Assembly (NCBI GenBank): GCA_009705075.1
Contig: WLCY01000007.1
Location: 1 to 9,895, forward strand
Direction: 5' to 3'
DNA from: Actinomycetota bacterium
GTDB lineage: Bacteria; Actinomycetota; Actinomycetes; Nanopelagicales; Nanopelagicaceae
Length of the DNA: 9,895 bases
A program made the position numbers and the translations under genes. The notes beneath the pieces are model-generated. The model saw nothing but the letters and a program-made list of their open reading frames with translations, was not told the origin of the DNA and did not search any database. Positions 7,281 through 9,895 of the stretch are shown here, one piece after another; positions within the stretch are counted from its first letter, which is position 1, and every line of letters begins with the position of its first letter.

Positions 7281-8021
7281 ATGCATAAATTCACCGATCC
7301 GCAGGCGCTAACTATTGGAACCTTTCTCGGAATGGGTTCACCAATGGCAACAGAAATCGCTGCCGTTAGCGGTGCTGATTGGGTTTTGCTTGACTTGGAA
7401 CATGGTGGCGCGGGCGAAGATTTAATTGGGCCAACAGTCGTTGCTGGAATGGCATATGCAATTCCGACACTGGTTCGAGTTGAATCAATGGAGCGAATTC
7501 GAATCGGGAGAGCGCTGGACGCGGGTGCATCTGGAGTGATGATTCCGCGAATTGAAACTCCGGAACAAGTAGTTGCTGTTGTAAAACATATGTCATACCC
7601 ACCTTTTGGTGATCGCGGAGTTGCTACTTATAACCGGTCTGCAAAATGGGGTCGCGATTTATCAGGCTTAACCGAAAAATCAAAGGCAGCCTGCATTATT
7701 CAAATTGAAACTTTAAAAGCACTGGATAACGTCGAAGAGATTGCAGGAATTGACGGCGTTGATTTGCTCTTTGTCGGGCCATTGGATTTAAGTTTCGCAC
7801 TAGGTGTTCCACGCGATTTTAAGAACCCTAAGTTCTTAGAAGCGACAGCCAAGGTTGTTGCGGCAGCAAAGGCAAATAATAAAGTTGCTGGGATATTGGC
7901 GGCAGATGCAAGTGCTGCATCTACTTTTATCGAGCAAGGATTTAAATTCATAGCGATCGGATCAGACTCAACCCTGCTTGCAGGTGCAATTACTAACCTC
8001 ATAACTCAACTCAAGAAATAG
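7281..8021 (+). CDS. HpcH/HpaI-family class II pyruvate-type aldolase
   Basis: This 246-residue protein is the normal length for the 2-dehydro-3-deoxyglucarate / 4-hydroxy-2-oxoheptanedioate aldolase family. These metal-dependent enzymes split 4-hydroxy-2-oxo acids into pyruvate and an aldehyde. Family signatures: GTFLGMGSPMATEIAAVSGADWVLLDLEHG with His41, TLVRV with Arg66, GVMIPRIETPEQ (85-96), YPPFGDRG (106-113), IIQIET with Glu143, and FVGPLDLSFALG with Asp169. His41/Arg66/Glu143/Asp169 line up with the HpaI base, binding and metal residues (H45/R70/E149/D175) at constant offsets. The stop of iolD and this ATG touch (TAAATG) and only a poor Shine-Dalgarno is present, so its translation probably depends on iolD. 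Classical inositol pathways use IolJ, an FbaA-like aldolase, at the cleavage step; this is a different fold family. Substrate is unknown. Confidence 0.92.
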   Translation: MHKFTDPQALTIGTFLGMGSPMATEIAAVSGADWVLLDLEHGGAGEDLIGPTVVAGMAYAIPTLVRVESMERIRIGRALDAGASGVMIPRIETPEQVVAVVKHMSYPPFGDRGVATYNRSAKWGRDLSGLTEKSKAACIIQIETLKALDNVEEIAGIDGVDLLFVGPLDLSFALGVPRDFKNPKFLEATAKVVAAAKANNKVAGILAADASAASTFIEQGFKFIAIGSDSTLLAGAITNLITQLKK

Positions 8022-8029
8022 GGAAGAAC

Positions 8030-9250
8030 ATGACTTCAGCAGTTCCTAAGCGCAACGTTGGTATTGGATTAATCAGCGTCGGCTGGATGGGCAAAGTGCA
8101 CTCCCGTGCATATCAATCGCTACCTATTGTTTACCCAGAACTGGGAATCAAACCTCGCTTGGTCATAGCTGCGGATAACGTGCAGGAACGTGCAGATTAT
8201 GCGGTCAATGTTCTTGGCTATGAGAGTTCAACTTTAGATTACAAAGATGTTTTAGCCCATCCCGATGTTGAAGTTGTTTCAATCTGCGCCCCAAATTTCT
8301 TGCATGCCGAAATTGGAATTGCAGCAGCAAAGGCTGGTAAGTCTTTTTGGATTGAAAAGCCGGTAGGGCGCGGAGCTAACGAAACCGAAGCTGTTGAGGC
8401 GGCCGCAATTGCAGCCGGAGTAACTACAACAATTGGTTTTAACTATCGAAATGCTCCTGCTGTAGAACATGCTAAACAGTTGATTGCTAGTGGCGCTCTC
8501 GGGCGAATCACAAATATTCGCGGAACTTTCTTCGCTGACTATTCTGCCGAGCCAAATGGCGCACTCTCTTGGCGCTTTATCCGCAAGTTTGCTGGAAGTG
8601 GAGTACTCGGAGATTTGATGGGGCACCTTGCAGATTTAGTTCAATATTTAGTTGGACCTATCGCAGAAGTTAGTGGAATTACTAAGACTGTAATAACCGA
8701 AAGACCTGTTTTGGAAATGGGGAGTGGGACACATTTCTCAGTTATCGAGGGCGGAAAGATGGAGCCCGTTGAAAATGAAGATTATGGTGGCGCACTTATC
8801 CGTTTTGCAGATAATGCAATTGCTGCTGGCGCAGTCGGCACTATCGAAGCTTCGAGAGTTGCGGTTGGTCCGCGAGCAAGTTACACCTTCGAAATCTATG
8901 GAACCGAGGGATCAGTTAAGTGGGACTTCGAACGTATGAATGAGATTGAAATCGCAATTGGCCGGAAGGGCGATCATGTTGGATACCAACGTGTTATGGC
9001 TTCGCCTGCATTTGGTGATTTTGGAAACTTCCAACCAGGCGCTGGAACATCAATGGGCTATGACGATTTGAAGATTGTTGAAGCTCGTAAATTTCTTGAA
9101 GCATACTTTGGGGGAGTAGCTAAGAACTCAAATATTCATGATGCGGTTTCGGCCGCGCGCGTAGTTTCCGCAATCGAAGAATCTGCAGCATCAAAGAACT
9201 GGGTATCGATTAAACCAGCAACAGGAACAACGGCGGCGATCGCAAAGTAA
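8030..9250 (+). CDS. Gfo/Idh/MocA-family oxidoreductase (long form, about 400 residues)
   Basis: This 406-residue protein has an N-terminal Rossmann fold beginning GIGLISVGWMGKVHSRAY (11-28), where the first Gly of the usual GxGxxG is Ser16. Further blocks are VEVVSICAPNFLHAEIGIAAAKAGK (80-104), the catalytic-type EKP (109-111), and GVLGDLMGHLADL (191-203) with Asp195 and His199, the family's proton-relay pair. The C-terminal domain (NEDYGGALIRF, GTIEASR, FEIYGTEGSVKWDFERMNE) resembles long-form members such as levoglucosan dehydrogenase-type enzymes. It is longer than typical IolG (about 340). A strong AGGGAAG (8020-8026) overlapping the preceding stop sets the start. It is a candidate for the inositol or inosose oxidoreductase of this cluster, but the sequence does not fix the substrate. 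It is only distantly related to the short-form Gfo/Idh/MocA enzyme at 1-915. Confidence 0.92.
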   Translation: MTSAVPKRNVGIGLISVGWMGKVHSRAYQSLPIVYPELGIKPRLVIAADNVQERADYAVNVLGYESSTLDYKDVLAHPDVEVVSICAPNFLHAEIGIAAAKAGKSFWIEKPVGRGANETEAVEAAAIAAGVTTTIGFNYRNAPAVEHAKQLIASGALGRITNIRGTFFADYSAEPNGALSWRFIRKFAGSGVLGDLMGHLADLVQYLVGPIAEVSGITKTVITERPVLEMGSGTHFSVIEGGKMEPVENEDYGGALIRFADNAIAAGAVGTIEASRVAVGPRASYTFEIYGTEGSVKWDFERMNEIEIAIGRKGDHVGYQRVMASPAFGDFGNFQPGAGTSMGYDDLKIVEARKFLEAYFGGVAKNSNIHDAVSAARVVSAIEESAASKNWVSIKPATGTTAAIAK

Positions 9251-9895
9251 TGAGCAAAACTTCGACTCAAATTATTGTTGGCTTAGGGCCAATCGCTACT
9301 GAAATAGTTGCGCCAATTTTGGGTTCAGGTTTCGTTTATGTAGAAAATCCGGCGCCTAAAGATTTGGAAGTTGCGGAAGGCGCAATTGTTCGCGCAGCCT
9401 TTGAATTCAATAAATCAGTTTTTGATTCAATGCCTAATCTAAAAGTAATTGCACGAACCGGTGTGGGCACCGAACTGGTTGATTTAGATGAAGCTGATTC
9501 TCGCAATATCCCAGTAATCATCACACCAGGCAGCAATACCAATGCGGTTGCTGAAGGAACTTTTGCCCAGATTCTTCATCTATCTAAGCGCCTTGGCCCG
9601 CTAACTAAACTTGTTTCTGCAGGAAACTGGAATGAGCGAACCAATTATTTGGTTGGTGATCTTGAGGGCCAAACCCTAGGAATTATTGGATATGGACGAA
9701 TCGGTGCTCGGGTTGCAAAAATAGCTTCGGCCTTTGGAATGAAAGTATTTGCATCAGACCCATTTGCCGTTATCCCAAATGAATTTAGCGTTGAGTCCCT
9801 CGAATATTTATTGGCAAACTCTGATGTAATAACTTTGCATCTTCCACTTACAGATCAAACACACGGGTTAATTGGTGAGAGCGCATTTAAAGTTA
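9250..9895 (+). CDS. D-isomer-specific 2-hydroxyacid dehydrogenase (SerA/PGDH-like), 3'-truncated by the window
   Basis: The start ATG shares one base with the preceding stop (TAATG), which indicates coupling. The 215 visible residues stay open to the window end. They show the substrate-binding half (AIVRAAFEF 45-53, LKVIARTGVGTELVDLDEAD 64-83, TPGSNTNAVAEGTFAQIL 92-109) and the inserted NAD domain with LGIIGYGRIGARVA (143-156; Gly147, Gly149, Gly152). Asp170 at the end of the second strand suggests NAD(H) over NADP(H). VITLHLPLTDQTHGLIG (193-209) is also typical. The catalytic Arg, Glu and His lie beyond the edge, apart from the conserved HLPL segment. Members interconvert 2-oxo acids and D-2-hydroxy acids (phosphoglycerate, glycerate, glyoxylate, lactate). 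In this operon a catabolic role on a sugar-acid fragment is more likely than serine synthesis, but that is inference. Confidence 0.92.
   Translation, partial: MSKTSTQIIVGLGPIATEIVAPILGSGFVYVENPAPKDLEVAEGAIVRAAFEFNKSVFDSMPNLKVIARTGVGTELVDLDEADSRNIPVIITPGSNTNAVAEGTFAQILHLSKRLGPLTKLVSAGNWNERTNYLVGDLEGQTLGIIGYGRIGARVAKIASAFGMKVFASDPFAVIPNEFSVESLEYLLANSDVITLHLPLTDQTHGLIGESAFKV

Noticed and set aside
7494..7504. CGAATTCG palindrome as a second regulator site
   Set aside because: It is a short restriction-site-like palindrome inside the aldolase coding sequence, does not match the TTGGA/TCCAA arms and is not near a promoter.
8279..8626. 115-codon open frame on the minus strand
   Set aside because: It lies wholly opposite the Gfo/Idh/MocA gene, resembles no family, is rich in Cys and Ser, and has no ribosome binding site; it is a shadow frame.

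Overview
The window is a compact carbohydrate-catabolism locus that I read as part of a myo-inositol (or related cyclitol) utilisation cluster. Two genes support this strongly: a full-length iolB (5-deoxy-glucuronate isomerase, minus strand) and a full-length iolD (TPP-dependent trihydroxycyclohexanedione hydrolase, plus strand). They act consecutively in the classical pathway. The proteins have an actinobacterial flavour, the DNA is moderately AT-rich, and genes are packed with overlaps or gaps of 0-14 bp. There is one LacI-type operator of the TTGGAGCG...TCCAA kind. This would fit a streamlined, low-GC actinobacterium such as a freshwater Nanopelagicales (acI) lineage. That assignment is inferred from style, not from a marker gene.

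Layout. Positions 1-915 (+) hold the 3' part of a Gfo/Idh/MocA oxidoreductase whose N-terminus lies before the window. It converges on iolB (1811-912, -), and the two stop codons overlap in one TTAA. An 18-bp perfect palindrome just before the junction may serve as a weak terminator. Positions 1812-1917 form the only real intergenic region. It is divergent and holds a promoter-like TTGATT-17-TATTGT, a LacI-family operator over the expected transcription start, and a good Shine-Dalgarno site. From 1918 a seven-gene plus-strand operon runs off the right edge: RmlD-like/extended SDR, LacI-family regulator, aldehyde dehydrogenase, iolD, HpcH/HpaI-type aldolase, second Gfo/Idh/MocA oxidoreductase, and a D-2-hydroxyacid dehydrogenase cut by the window end.

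How the genes may work together. Gfo/Idh/MocA enzymes and the SDR can oxidise or reduce the polyol or keto-cyclitol. IolD opens the ring to 5-deoxy-glucuronate and IolB isomerises it to 5-dehydro-2-deoxy-gluconate. In the textbook route IolC (kinase), IolJ (aldolase) and IolA (CoA-acylating semialdehyde dehydrogenase) follow, and none of these is in the window. Instead the operon carries a pyruvate-type class II aldolase, a hydrolytic-type aldehyde dehydrogenase and a D-2-hydroxyacid dehydrogenase. Either the classical genes lie outside the window, or the lower pathway is a variant. This is the most interesting question raised here. The LacI-family regulator, second in the operon, probably represses the operon and possibly iolB from the shared intergenic operator. 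I see no RNA genes, CRISPR arrays, mobile elements or phage genes.
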